Assembly (NCBI GenBank): GCA_030837265.1
Contig: JAUPKV010000631.1
Span: 1 to 16,011 of the forward strand
DNA: 16,011 bases
From: Methanobacteriota archaeon
Lineage (GTDB): Archaea; Halobacteriota; Methanosarcinia; Methanosarcinales; Methanosarcinaceae
Direction: 5' to 3'
The notes beneath the pieces were generated by a model, which saw nothing but the letters and a program-made list of their open reading frames with translations, made no database searches and was not told where the DNA came from. Positions 5,287-13,145 of the stretch are shown one piece after another. The translations under genes and the position numbers were made by a program. Positions within the stretch are counted from its first letter, which is position 1, and each line of letters begins with the position of its first letter.

Positions 5287-7938
5287 TTGGCCAAGTTCGT
5301 ATATTTTTTTGGTAAGAATGTAACTGATGGCAAAACTAGCATGAAAGACCTGCTTGGAGGTAAGGGCGCAAACCTTGCCGAGATGGCAAATCTTGGAATC
5401 CCCGTACCACCTGGCTTTACAATAACAACTGAAGTCTGTGTACTATATCTAAATGATAAAAAATATTCTGAAGAAGTACTCAGGCAGGTAGAAGAAGCGA
5501 TCGATAAACTCGAGATCTTAAATAATAAAAAACTTGGTGACCCAGATGATCCACTGCTTGTTTCAGTAAGGTCCGGTGCCAGAGTTTCCATGCCGGGGAT
5601 GATGGATACTGTCCTTAACCTTGGGCTTACGGACAAATCCGTAATTGGGCTCGCTAATAAGGTTAGCGATGAAAGATTTGCTTATGATTGTTACCGCAGA
5701 TTTATTACCATGTTTGGGGACGTGGTAATGGGAATCGATCATGGGAAGTTCGAATCTCTCATCGAAGATAAGAAGAAGGAATTAAAAGTTAATTCCGATG
5801 CTGATCTTGATGCAAAATCACTAAAAGAGCTGGCTGAGAGATTCAAAGGAGTAGTCAAACTTGAAACTGGCACTGATTTTCCGCAGGATCCTAAAGTTCA
5901 GCTTCAAATGGCAATTGATGCTGTTTTTGATTCATGGAACAATCCGAGAGCCATCACTTACAGGAAGCTCAATGAAATTGATGACCGCTGGGGCACAGCA
6001 GTCAATGTACAGACCATGGTATATGGGAACAGAGGCAACACCTCCGGTACAGGAGTTGCATTCACAAGGAACCCGTCCACAGGAGAAAAGAAATTCTTCG
6101 GTGAATACCTTATCAATGCACAGGGCGAAGATGTGGTTGCCGGAATCCGGACTCCTGACTTTATCGATACACTTGGAAACAAGATACCTGAAGCCTACAA
6201 ACAGCTTGTGGACATCTGCCAGAAACTTGAATCCCACTTCAAAGATATGCAGGACATAGAGTTTACTATCCAGGAAGGAAAACTCTATATGCTGCAGACG
6301 AGGACAGGAAAACGCACAGCTGCTGCAGCCGTAAAGGTTGCAACGGACATGGTCGCGGAAGGGTTGATAGATAAGGAAACAGCAGTAACAAGGGTAAAAG
6401 CCGAACACATTGACCTTCTCCTGCATCCGAGAATCGATCCCAAAGCAAAACTTGAAGTAATTGCTAAAGGGCTTCCGGCATCTCCCGGAGCAGCAGTAGG
6501 AAAAGTAGTGTTTACTGCCGAAGCCGCAGAGGCAATGGCTGAGATTGGAGAAAAAACCATTCTTGTACGAACTGAAACCTCCCCTGAGGATATAGGAGGA
6601 ATGGCAGCTGCCCAGGGTGTCCTTACCGTGCGCGGAGGAATGACGTCTCACGCAGCAGTTGTTGGGAGAGGTATGGGAAAGCCCTGTGTTGTTGGCTGCG
6701 GGGCAATCTCAATCGATACAAAGAATGGCATCTTCATGGTAAACGGTCATACTATCAAGGCAAAAGACTACATTACTATTGACGGAAGCTCAGGAAATGT
6801 CATTATTGGCAGAGTAGATTTGATTGATGCCGAAATTAATAACGATTTGAAACAAATTCTGGTATGGGCTGACAAGATAAGGACTCTTGGAGTGAGAACA
6901 AACGCGGATACTCCTGCCGATGCAAGCCTTGCCCGCGAACTCGGTGCAGAAGGAATCGGGCTTTGCAGAACCGAACATATGTTCTTCGGAGAAGATAGAA
7001 TCCCTGCAGTCAGGGAAATGATCATGGCCGAAGACGAAAAGGCACGGAAAAAGGCTCTTAAGAAACTGCTCCCTATGCAGAAGAACGATTTCCTTGGTAT
7101 CTTCCGCAGTATGGAAGGCCTGCCGGTTACTATAAGGCTGCTTGACCCCCCTCTCCACGAATTCCTGCCGGACAAAGAAGAGCTGGATGCAAAACTTAGG
7201 GAACTTGAAGCCTCAGGAGATTGCAATAAGATCGATGAGGTAAAGAAAGTTATTCAGCGCGTAGTTTCCCTTAAGGAACTTAACCCGATGCTCGGACACA
7301 GGGGATGCAGACTTGGCATCACCTATCCCGAAATATATGATATGCAGGTGCGTGCAATTATGGAGGCAGCCTGTGAACTTGCAGCTGAGGGAGTACATGT
7401 CATTCCTGAGATTATGATCCCATTAGTAGGACTGGCAAAGGAACTTTCCCTTACCAGGAGTGAGACTTGCAAGATGGCAGAGACGGTCATGGCTGAAAAA
7501 GGCATAAAAATAGATTATCATGTTGGGACAATGATCGAACTGCCAAGAGCTGCGATTACTGCAGACAAGATAGCAGTGGAAGCTGATTTCTTCTCCTTCG
7601 GAACAAACGACCTGACCCAGACAACATTCGGATTCAGTCGTGATGACGTGTCTAAATTCGTGCCCATATATCAGAAAGCAGGAATTTTTGAACACGATCC
7701 TTTCGCAGTACTTGATCAGGAAGGTGTTGGAGAGTTAATGAAAATAGCAATCAGTAAAGGTCGCTCCGTTAAAAAGAACCTCAAAATGGGAATCTGCGGA
7801 GAACACGGCGGAGAACCAAAATCAATTTACTTCGCTCATGAAATAGGCCTTAATTATGTAAGTTGCTCTCCATACAGAGTTCCAATCGCAAGACTCGTTG
7901 CTGCCCAGAGCACAATTGAACGCCGAAATGCAAAATAA
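5287..7938 (+). CDS. ppdK: Pyruvate, phosphate dikinase
   Basis: Interconverts pyruvate + ATP + Pi with PEP + AMP + PPi in the cytoplasm. In a methanogen that makes pyruvate from acetyl-CoA and CO2 the PEP-forming direction for gluconeogenesis is likely. It has 883 residues from TTG 5287, close to the roughly 875 usual. Seen: an N-terminal ATP-grasp nucleotide domain (about 1-340, starting MAKFVYFFG with LLGGKGANLAEMA), the swivelling phosphohistidine domain with GGMTSHAAVV carrying catalytic His455 and the adjacent Thr453 that is the regulatory phosphorylation site in plant enzymes, and the PEP/pyruvate TIM barrel (about 520-870) with GLCRTEHMFF, GTNDLTQTTFGFSRDD and the acid/base Cys837 in GICGEHGG. 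The frame is open to ATG 5260, but GGGAGGA six nt before the TTG and the family-like MAK start favour the TTG. It is the only plus-strand gene, in a single-gene unit with an elaborate upstream region. Confidence 0.97.
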   Translation: MAKFVYFFGKNVTDGKTSMKDLLGGKGANLAEMANLGIPVPPGFTITTEVCVLYLNDKKYSEEVLRQVEEAIDKLEILNNKKLGDPDDPLLVSVRSGARVSMPGMMDTVLNLGLTDKSVIGLANKVSDERFAYDCYRRFITMFGDVVMGIDHGKFESLIEDKKKELKVNSDADLDAKSLKELAERFKGVVKLETGTDFPQDPKVQLQMAIDAVFDSWNNPRAITYRKLNEIDDRWGTAVNVQTMVYGNRGNTSGTGVAFTRNPSTGEKKFFGEYLINAQGEDVVAGIRTPDFIDTLGNKIPEAYKQLVDICQKLESHFKDMQDIEFTIQEGKLYMLQTRTGKRTAAAAVKVATDMVAEGLIDKETAVTRVKAEHIDLLLHPRIDPKAKLEVIAKGLPASPGAAVGKVVFTAEAAEAMAEIGEKTILVRTETSPEDIGGMAAAQGVLTVRGGMTSHAAVVGRGMGKPCVVGCGAISIDTKNGIFMVNGHTIKAKDYITIDGSSGNVIIGRVDLIDAEINNDLKQILVWADKIRTLGVRTNADTPADASLARELGAEGIGLCRTEHMFFGEDRIPAVREMIMAEDEKARKKALKKLLPMQKNDFLGIFRSMEGLPVTIRLLDPPLHEFLPDKEELDAKLRELEASGDCNKIDEVKKVIQRVVSLKELNPMLGHRGCRLGITYPEIYDMQVRAIMEAACELAAEGVHVIPEIMIPLVGLAKELSLTRSETCKMAETVMAEKGIKIDYHVGTMIELPRAAITADKIAVEADFFSFGTNDLTQTTFGFSRDDVSKFVPIYQKAGIFEHDPFAVLDQEGVGELMKIAISKGRSVKKNLKMGICGEHGGEPKSIYFAHEIGLNYVSCSPYRVPIARLVAAQSTIERRNAK

Positions 7939-7956
7939 GCCTTTTATTTGGTGTGT

Positions 7957-7969
7957 AAATGCAAAATAA
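7957..7969 (+). repeat. 13-bp direct repeat of the ppdK 3' end
   Basis: AAATGCAAAATAA occurs at 7926-7938, where it ends in the ppdK stop codon, and again here 31 bp later. It may be a small duplication; no function is suggested. Confidence 0.5.
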
Positions 7970-7992
7970 AGGTGGGATGTTAAATCCTACCT
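7970..7992. terminator. Hairpin terminator shared by convergent ppdK and idsA
   Basis: AGGTGGGAT (7970-7978) pairs with ATCCTACCT (7984-7992), 9 bp including one G-T, around a 5-nt loop. T-rich sequence follows on both strands (ATTTCTTCTTT on plus, TTTATTTTG on minus). It lies 31 bp after the ppdK stop and 29 bp after the idsA stop, so it can end both transcripts. Confidence 0.6.
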
Positions 7993-8021
7993 ATTTCTTC
8001 TTTGCAAAATACTTCTTTTTA

Positions 8022-8981
8022 TTAATATTCCCTTGCAATCATGTAGTCGGCAATCTGAAGGAGCAGCTCCTTTTCAGGGCAATCTTCCAGAGCATCCAGC
8101 TTTGCTTTGCCCTCTTTAATATATGAAATTGCAAGGTTCTTTACACAATCAATTGAACCGCACTCGGTCAGAATTTGAACGGCTTCGTCGGTTTCTTCCT
8201 GAGTAGCTTTCTGTTTTCCGAATATGTCCAGTTTCACACCTTTCTCGAAAGCATCAATTACGATAAGAGTATGCTTTCCTTCCATAAGGTCACTGCCTCT
8301 TACCTTCCCAAGAACTTCCTGGGGAGTGATCATATCCAGAACATCGTCATACATCTGAAAACCGATTCCGATAAGGCGTCCATATTCGGATAAGGCTTCT
8401 GAAACCTCGTCCGAAGCTCCTCCAAGCAAGGCTCCAATTTTGGCCGCGGCTGCATAAAGGACCGATGTCTTTTTTTCGACCATTTCGAGATATTCGCGTT
8501 CCGTGACCCTTGCTCTTGTCTCGAAGTCCATATCAAGCCACTGCCCTTCGCAGATTTCCGTACAGGTCTTTGAGAGGACATCCATGCATTTTAAAACTCG
8601 GATTGGCTCATTTTCAACCTTTGCCAGAATTTCGAACGCTTTGGAGTAAAGAGTATCCCCTGCAAGAATTGCAACATTTTCACCCCAAATAGTATGGACT
8701 GCAGGCATTCCCCTGCGAAGATCGTCTTTGTCCATTATATCATCATGAATCAAAGTAAAATTATGTACAAGCTCTACGGCCACTGCTGCAGGTAAAACTG
8801 CTTTGAGGTTCGAACCTACAGCTTCAGCCACCAGAATGAGGATTGCTGGACGGAGGCGTTTCCCTCCGGCATCCACTAGATGGCGTGAGGCTTTATAAAG
8901 CTCCTCTGGATGAGTTATAGGGAGCAACTCATCAATTGCAGCATCAACATAGACACTTCTTCTTTTGATCTCATCAATCAT
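8022..8981 (-). CDS. idsA: Geranylgeranyl diphosphate synthase (trans-prenyltransferase)
   Basis: Condenses IPP with allylic diphosphates to the C20 precursor of archaeal ether lipids. The protein has 319 residues from ATG 8981, usual for the family. Seen: GGKRLRP (39-45) for diphosphate binding, the first aspartate-rich motif DDIMD (80-84), the conserved GDTLYSKAF, and the second aspartate-rich motif DDVLD (212-216). Phe75 is the fifth residue before the first motif, the position whose bulk stops chain growth at C20 in archaeal GGPP synthases, so GGPP is the likely product. The frame is open back to 9101 inside rnj, but GGGAGGA at 8990-8996 fixes the start at ATG 8981 (8 nt spacing) or ATG 8987 (2 nt). 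I chose 8981. It follows rnj by about 58 bp in the same direction, probably on one transcript, and completes the isoprenoid set encoded upstream. Confidence 0.94.
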   Translation of the reverse strand: MIDEIKRRSVYVDAAIDELLPITHPEELYKASRHLVDAGGKRLRPAILILVAEAVGSNLKAVLPAAVAVELVHNFTLIHDDIMDKDDLRRGMPAVHTIWGENVAILAGDTLYSKAFEILAKVENEPIRVLKCMDVLSKTCTEICEGQWLDMDFETRARVTEREYLEMVEKKTSVLYAAAAKIGALLGGASDEVSEALSEYGRLIGIGFQMYDDVLDMITPQEVLGKVRGSDLMEGKHTLIVIDAFEKGVKLDIFGKQKATQEETDEAVQILTECGSIDCVKNLAISYIKEGKAKLDALEDCPEKELLLQIADYMIAREY

Positions 8982-9039
8982 AGTCATAGTCCTCCCGAAT
9001 ATAAGGTAATTATGAATTCGGTAATACTTCCCCGAAGAA

Positions 9040-10383
9040 TTATTCCTCAATATACAGCACTTCACCGTTTCTAAGAAGATGTACTGTATCTCCAAGTACA
9101 TATCCGGCGTCTTCTGCCATCTCTATATAATGCCCGTGCATCTCCATGTCTCCGTGGGCTGGAATTACATGTTCCGGATTCACCATGCGTAGAAGTTCCC
9201 AGTGGTCTTCCTTGTATGCATGCCCTGATACATGGACATTATCGTAGATCCTTGCACCTTTCATTCTGAGCTTAGTCTCAAGAGCATAACGGTTTGCCTG
9301 AGTCATTGGGCTTGGGATTACGTTTGCGGAGAAAATAACTCTGTCTCCTGGCTCAATAACATAGGGAGTTTCCCCGTTTGACACACGCACAAGAATAGAA
9401 CCTGGCTCTCCCTGGTGTCCGGTGACAATTGGCAGGTACTTGTTCTTTCCTTCTTGCATGACCCGTTTGAAAGCCTTATCGATATCTTTCCTGAGCCCGT
9501 AAATTTCGACATTGGAAGGAAGTTCAAGATACCCCAGGTCCCTTGCAGCTCCAACATAGCGTTCCATTGAACGGCCCATAAGTATCGGAATTCTGCCCAT
9601 TTCTGCAGCCGCCTCAATAATCGCTTTTAATCTGGCAATATGTGAAGCAAAAGTGGTAATAATCATTCCTACTTCTGATTCTTCCGTTCCGAGTAACACA
9701 TCCCGGACCATATCCTTTGCAATCTGCTCCGAAGGAGTCTTACCTGAGCGTCCGGCATTGGTACTCTCAACAATCATCGCAATGACCCCTTCTTTTCCTA
9801 GAGATTTAAGGCGATCGAAGTCGGGAGCCTCTCCCATTGTAGGAGTTCTGTCCAGCTTAAAATCACAGGCGTAAAGGATTGCTCCTACTGGAGTATGAAC
9901 CGCAGCAAGGACGCAGTCAATGATACTGTGCTGGACCCGGATAAATTCTATAGAAATATCTTCAGTAACCTGGTAAGTCCCTCCGGAACTGAGAGGAATT
10001 ACCCTATTACAAACCTCAAACTTTCGCTCGGCCTCTATTTGTTGTTTGATAATAGCTGCTGTATATGGAGTAGCAAGGATAGGGGCATTGTATCTATGTG
10101 CAAGTTTCGGAATCGCACCTATATGATCAAGGTGTCCATGGGTGCATACAATTGCCCTTACAGTCCCGTTTACCTCTTTCATAATGGTGTCATCGGGAAT
10201 CGCCCCCATTTCGATCAGTTCAAGAGAGTGCATTTTGTCAATCTCAACATCTTCGTGAATCTGGACTCTATCAAGCCGAAGCCCCATATCCAGAATAATC
10301 ACATCTTCACCTATGATTACTGCAGTCATATTGCGGCCCATCTCGTTATAGCCACCAACTGCAACAATTCCTATTTCAGCCAT
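9040..10383 (-). CDS. rnj: Ribonuclease J (archaeal aRNase J, beta-CASP exoribonuclease)
   Basis: Zinc-dependent metallo-beta-lactamase/beta-CASP nuclease; archaeal members degrade RNA 5' to 3' and favour 5'-monophosphate ends. It has 447 residues from ATG 10383. Seen: the start MAEIGIVAVGGYNEMGRN, the metal motif HGHLDHIG (82-89), a metal His at QHSI (152), Asp174 in ACDFKLD, then the inserted beta-CASP domain (about 205-345) and the C-terminal metal/phosphate motifs TGHQGEPGS (321-329), VSGHAYKED (385-393) and PAHGD (408-412). The frame is open for 34 more codons upstream, but AGAGGT before ATG 10383 and the conserved MAEIG-like start decide against them. It lies between fni and idsA; this nuclease is often found among isoprenoid genes in methanogens, apparently as a positional tie rather than a pathway role. 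A 778-bp gap separates it from fni. Confidence 0.95.
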   Translation of the reverse strand: MAEIGIVAVGGYNEMGRNMTAVIIGEDVIILDMGLRLDRVQIHEDVEIDKMHSLELIEMGAIPDDTIMKEVNGTVRAIVCTHGHLDHIGAIPKLAHRYNAPILATPYTAAIIKQQIEAERKFEVCNRVIPLSSGGTYQVTEDISIEFIRVQHSIIDCVLAAVHTPVGAILYACDFKLDRTPTMGEAPDFDRLKSLGKEGVIAMIVESTNAGRSGKTPSEQIAKDMVRDVLLGTEESEVGMIITTFASHIARLKAIIEAAAEMGRIPILMGRSMERYVGAARDLGYLELPSNVEIYGLRKDIDKAFKRVMQEGKNKYLPIVTGHQGEPGSILVRVSNGETPYVIEPGDRVIFSANVIPSPMTQANRYALETKLRMKGARIYDNVHVSGHAYKEDHWELLRMVNPEHVIPAHGDMEMHGHYIEMAEDAGYVLGDTVHLLRNGEVLYIEE

Positions 10384-10690
10384 ATTTTTTAACCTCTTAA
10401 CGATTTTTATCCCTTTGAAACCGAGAATCCGGAAGGCAAATCCGGTAACGGTCTGAAAGCAATGATCATGAATGTAAAAGCACAATACTGATGTGCGATA
10501 ATGTAGAACAAGCCTTTAGAAGATACTTCAAGATTCTTATCCCGAAAGCAATCCACACTGGGGAAATAAGTCAGACTACACTCTCTTGCAAAAGAATACT
10601 ACTTCAAACATGCATTTGCTTGGTGAAATCAGTTGCATATTTGAATAAATATACAATTACTCTATTGCCTTTAGAGTGTTGAAGACTAAC

Positions 10691-10822
10691 TCAAGCTTTC
10701 ATCCTCAATCTTTTCATTTCTTCAATTAACTTTAGAGATTCCTCTTCCCTAATCGTTAACAACCGATTTATTAACTCAATAAACAGGTGTCTTTTAAATA
10801 CCTTCTCTATAAGGCTTTTCCT
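10691..10822 (-). pseudogene. Possible gene remnant (43 codons, no start recognised)
   Basis: From just after a stop (10823-10825) to a TGA at 10691-10693 the minus strand reads as a charged, helix-like segment, including INRLLTIREEESLKLIEEMK. Its composition looks like real protein, but there is no good start, and the upstream segment continues only in another frame. That second fragment (GCLKRKYNSENIFSLLPIVE onward) ends at 10851-10853. This could be a frame-shifted remnant of one small gene or chance. I do not recognise a family. Confidence 0.2.
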
Positions 10823-10887
10823 TTATTCTTACTCAAACTAATCAGATGATTTATAACCTTGAACAAGTGTAGGATTTGTCTTTAGTT

Positions 10888-10916
10888 TTACCCATCTTAG
10901 CTTCCACAATGGGTAA
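10888..10916. repeat. 8-bp inverted repeat in the fni-rnj gap
   Basis: TTACCCAT (10888-10895) and ATGGGTAA (10909-10916) pair exactly across 13 nt. The similarity continues imperfectly outward (GTTT / AAAC with a bulge). It could be a hairpin in an RNA or the trace of a mobile element end. Confidence 0.4.
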
Positions 10917-11130
10917 CAAACTAAATATATTTTCTGAATTATATTTTCTCTTTAGGCATCCTAAGGAAGATCAACTAATTATACTTTTTCCTTACTTTAA
11001 CATCCATTGCTTATTCTTATCATTCCTGAGGAACATGAACAATTGCCCATTTAATATTAACGATTTCTTCCGGTACATTACCTTCATATTAGTATAAATA
11101 TTGTTGTAATATGAGGTATGCTGTTATATG

Positions 11131-11150
11131 AATAAATAAAGGATAAAAAA
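11131..11150 (-). terminator. T-rich terminator after fni
   Basis: Eleven bp past the fni stop, the minus strand has six T residues followed by TCCTTTATTTATT. That is adequate for archaeal oligo-T termination and fits fni being the last gene of the mvk-side unit here. Confidence 0.45.
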
Positions 11151-11161
11151 CCAGTTTCGCT

Positions 11162-12259
11162 TTACAACATTTCCCTTGACATGGCATAATCTTTTATATT
11201 GAAGCCTCGCTGGCCAAGATATTCAAGGGTCCAGCCGGTAACAACTACGGGAGCATTCCGCAGATCCCGTATATTTGCACAACCGCAGAGAAACATTGCT
11301 GTCTTTAACTCGTTAAGCATACGGAGTAGGGTACTTTTAACCGCTTCCTTTCCTTCAAGAGCAGAACCTACAAAGGGTAGTGCTGCGCTTGCCGCACTGG
11401 CTCCAAGAGCGATGGATTTAGCTATATCAAGACCTGTCCTTACCCCACCTGTAGCAATTATCGGAAGAGAGACCCTGGACTCCATGATGCTGGCAACAGT
11501 TGGAATTCCAAAGTCCCAGAAGAGTTCTCCCAGGTGTTCTGAAGTGGAATCTCCACTTTCCCTTGCCCTGTAGACCTCAACTCCAGCCCAGCTTGTGCCT
11601 CCCACGCCTCCTACATCAATTGCAGATACGCCTGCTTTCTGGAGGAGAAGGGCATCTTCCCTTGAAATTCCGGCCCCGGTTTCTTTAACGATTACCGGCG
11701 TACGCAGATCGGAACAGATCTCCTTAATGGTATCCAGACAGCCAGTTGCATCTTTATCCCCTTCAGGCTGGATAGCTTCCTGTAAGAAGTTAAGATGAAT
11801 AGCAAGAGCATCAGCGTCGATCATCTCAACAAGTTTTTCAATTCCTTCAATCCCGTATTCGCGGATCTGGGCAGCACCTATATTCCCATAAACAAAGGCA
11901 TTGGGAGCTTTGTCCCGGACGACTCTAAACGATTCTTCTTGGAGATGGTCGTCGATTGCAGCTCGCTGGCTGCCGACTCCTATCCCTACTCCAAGTTCCT
12001 CCGCTGCGGCTGCAAGGGCAGCATTTACCGGAATCGTATCAGGGTGTCCCCCAGTGATTGAAGCGATTAAGAACGGAGCTTGCAAGCGTTTTCCCAGCAA
12101 CTCTACCGACAGGTCGAGCTTATTCATATCAAGTTCCGGAAGAGCCCTATGGATTAGGGTAACATCCTCAAAGCCTGCACTAACCTTTCTTGATTCTACT
12201 GAACTTGCAACGCAAATTCTCAGGTGTTCGATCTTTCTCCGTGAAGTAGTATTGATCAT
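11162..12259 (-). CDS. fni: Isopentenyl-diphosphate delta-isomerase, type 2 (FMN-dependent)
   Basis: Interconverts IPP and DMAPP using reduced FMN; unrelated to the metal-dependent type 1 enzyme. The protein has 365 residues, the usual length. Seen: RKIEHLRI (8-15) that binds substrate diphosphate, SITGG (67-71), GSQR (96-99), HLNFLQE (155-161) with catalytic Gln160 and metal-binding Glu161, VKETGAGIS (191-199), and the FMN phosphate sites GGVGGTSWA (217-225) and ATGGVRTGLDIAK. No catalytic position is missing. The ATG overlaps the ipk stop as ATGA, so translation is probably coupled to ipk. It supplies DMAPP, the primer for the GGPP synthase encoded after the gap. Confidence 0.97.
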   Translation of the reverse strand: MINTTSRRKIEHLRICVASSVESRKVSAGFEDVTLIHRALPELDMNKLDLSVELLGKRLQAPFLIASITGGHPDTIPVNAALAAAAEELGVGIGVGSQRAAIDDHLQEESFRVVRDKAPNAFVYGNIGAAQIREYGIEGIEKLVEMIDADALAIHLNFLQEAIQPEGDKDATGCLDTIKEICSDLRTPVIVKETGAGISREDALLLQKAGVSAIDVGGVGGTSWAGVEVYRARESGDSTSEHLGELFWDFGIPTVASIMESRVSLPIIATGGVRTGLDIAKSIALGASAASAALPFVGSALEGKEAVKSTLLRMLNELKTAMFLCGCANIRDLRNAPVVVTGWTLEYLGQRGFNIKDYAMSREML

Positions 12260-13044
12260 GCTTCATACCCTTTGTCTGGACAAATTCGGGTTCCAATGGC
12301 TTCTCCATTTAAGAACCTACGTATGTTATCCGCTTTTCCTGCATTGAATATATATGAAGTAATACAAGATGTTTTGCTAAGCTCCAGAAGTTCCCATACC
12401 TTCCCAAGCATGCCACCTGTCACATCAGTATTTCCTGAACCCCCTATGCAATGCTTGAAATTCTCAAACTTTTCCGGAGTAATTTCGGGCACAGGTTTTC
12501 CATCTTTGTCAAGCACTCCATCTTCCACTGATCCTAGTCCTAGCCTTGTTATTCCAAGCTCCTTTGCCAGGTAGGGAACGATCTGGTCTCCTGAAAGCAC
12601 ACATGCCCCGAGTTCAAGGTCCATAACTACGTCCCCGTGCAATACAGGAACAAAACCGTGTTTCAGCATGAGTATTATGTTATCAAGATACATACTCTCT
12701 ATCCGCCCTTTCCTGCAAACCGTACAACCAAAAGGATGTACGGCTATTGCCCTGACTCCGAAACGGTTGAGAGCATCTACTACCATTGATGCTAGTTTTT
12801 TGACGGATTCATGGGTTATAATTACTCCCTCAGGATCAAAACTCGTGTCAAGCCTGTATTTCCGAGCATAGGTGTGCCCGAAAGAGCCTGCACCATGCAC
12901 GATAATCATTTTGCCTTGAAATTCGGAAACTTCCTGCGCGATTCTCTGGAGAGCAGCCTCTTTTATAACTCCTTCGTCTGCACTTTTGTCGGTAATAACA
13001 CTGCCTCCAAGTTTCAGGATAACAGGTTCGGTTGGGATCATCAT
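12256..13044 (-). CDS. ipk: Isopentenyl phosphate kinase
   Basis: Phosphorylates isopentenyl phosphate to IPP with ATP, the last kinase step of the archaeal mevalonate variant. The protein has 262 residues of the amino acid kinase fold. Seen: KLGGSVITDK (11-20) for ATP phosphates, HGAGSFGH (50-57) whose final His57 is the residue that marks IPK and contacts the substrate phosphate, HGDVVMD (136-142), SGDQ (151-154) and the C-terminal TGGM (209-212) of the nucleotide site. The start is ATG 13044, with a second ATG directly behind it and AGTGAT about 8 nt upstream. Its stop overlaps the fni start by ATGA, and mvk lies 101 bp upstream, so the three form one functional group. Confidence 0.96.
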   Translation of the reverse strand: MMIPTEPVILKLGGSVITDKSADEGVIKEAALQRIAQEVSEFQGKMIIVHGAGSFGHTYARKYRLDTSFDPEGVIITHESVKKLASMVVDALNRFGVRAIAVHPFGCTVCRKGRIESMYLDNIILMLKHGFVPVLHGDVVMDLELGACVLSGDQIVPYLAKELGITRLGLGSVEDGVLDKDGKPVPEITPEKFENFKHCIGGSGNTDVTGGMLGKVWELLELSKTSCITSYIFNAGKADNIRRFLNGEAIGTRICPDKGYEA

Positions 13045-13145
13045 TCTGCATCACTTTTTGCTTATCTAACTGACTTTAATTCCATAATGAGATCGCCAAA
13101 TACTAAATAATGACGACACTTAATATGGGAGAAAATGTTCAATGG

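Larger units (their letters stand above)
10384..11161. other. Gene-free gap between fni and rnj, possibly a decayed sequence
   Basis: No open reading frame here has family features, a good ribosome binding site or resemblance I recognise. The minus strand gives short coding-like runs interrupted by stops: one ends at 10691, one at 10851, and others lie around 11000-11090. A TTACCCAT/ATGGGTAA inverted repeat lies at 10888-10916. The part next to rnj must contain the rnj leader, since rnj needs either read-through from fni or its own promoter (a TATA-like TGTATATTTATTC on the minus strand near 10645-10657). Confidence 0.5.

Noticed and set aside
5256..5315. A 19-codon open frame (starting MNDLVPGR) overlapping the ppdK start, as a possible leader peptide
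   Set aside because: It has no ribosome binding site and overlaps the ppdK Shine-Dalgarno and coding start in another frame, so chance is more likely.
5932..6651. Long 239-codon minus-strand frame within ppdK
   Set aside because: It is antisense to a conserved, fully matching ppdK region and the predicted protein is cysteine- and serine-rich without any family feature.
8982..9101. N-terminal extension of idsA into rnj
   Set aside because: The GGGAGGA site and family start at 8981/8987 explain initiation; the extension overlaps rnj coding sequence in another frame.
10384..10485. 34-residue N-terminal extension of RNase J
   Set aside because: The upstream start lacks a ribosome binding site, and the conserved start with AGAGGT lies at 10383.
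10491..10682. Plus-strand frame of 63 codons in the fni-rnj gap
   Set aside because: No ribosome binding site, no recognisable motif, and composition typical of random AT-rich translation.
10876..11097. Plus-strand frame of 73 codons rich in Phe, Leu and Ile, as a possible membrane peptide
   Set aside because: The hydrophobicity follows from T-rich DNA, no start signal is present, and the opposite strand looks slightly more protein-like.
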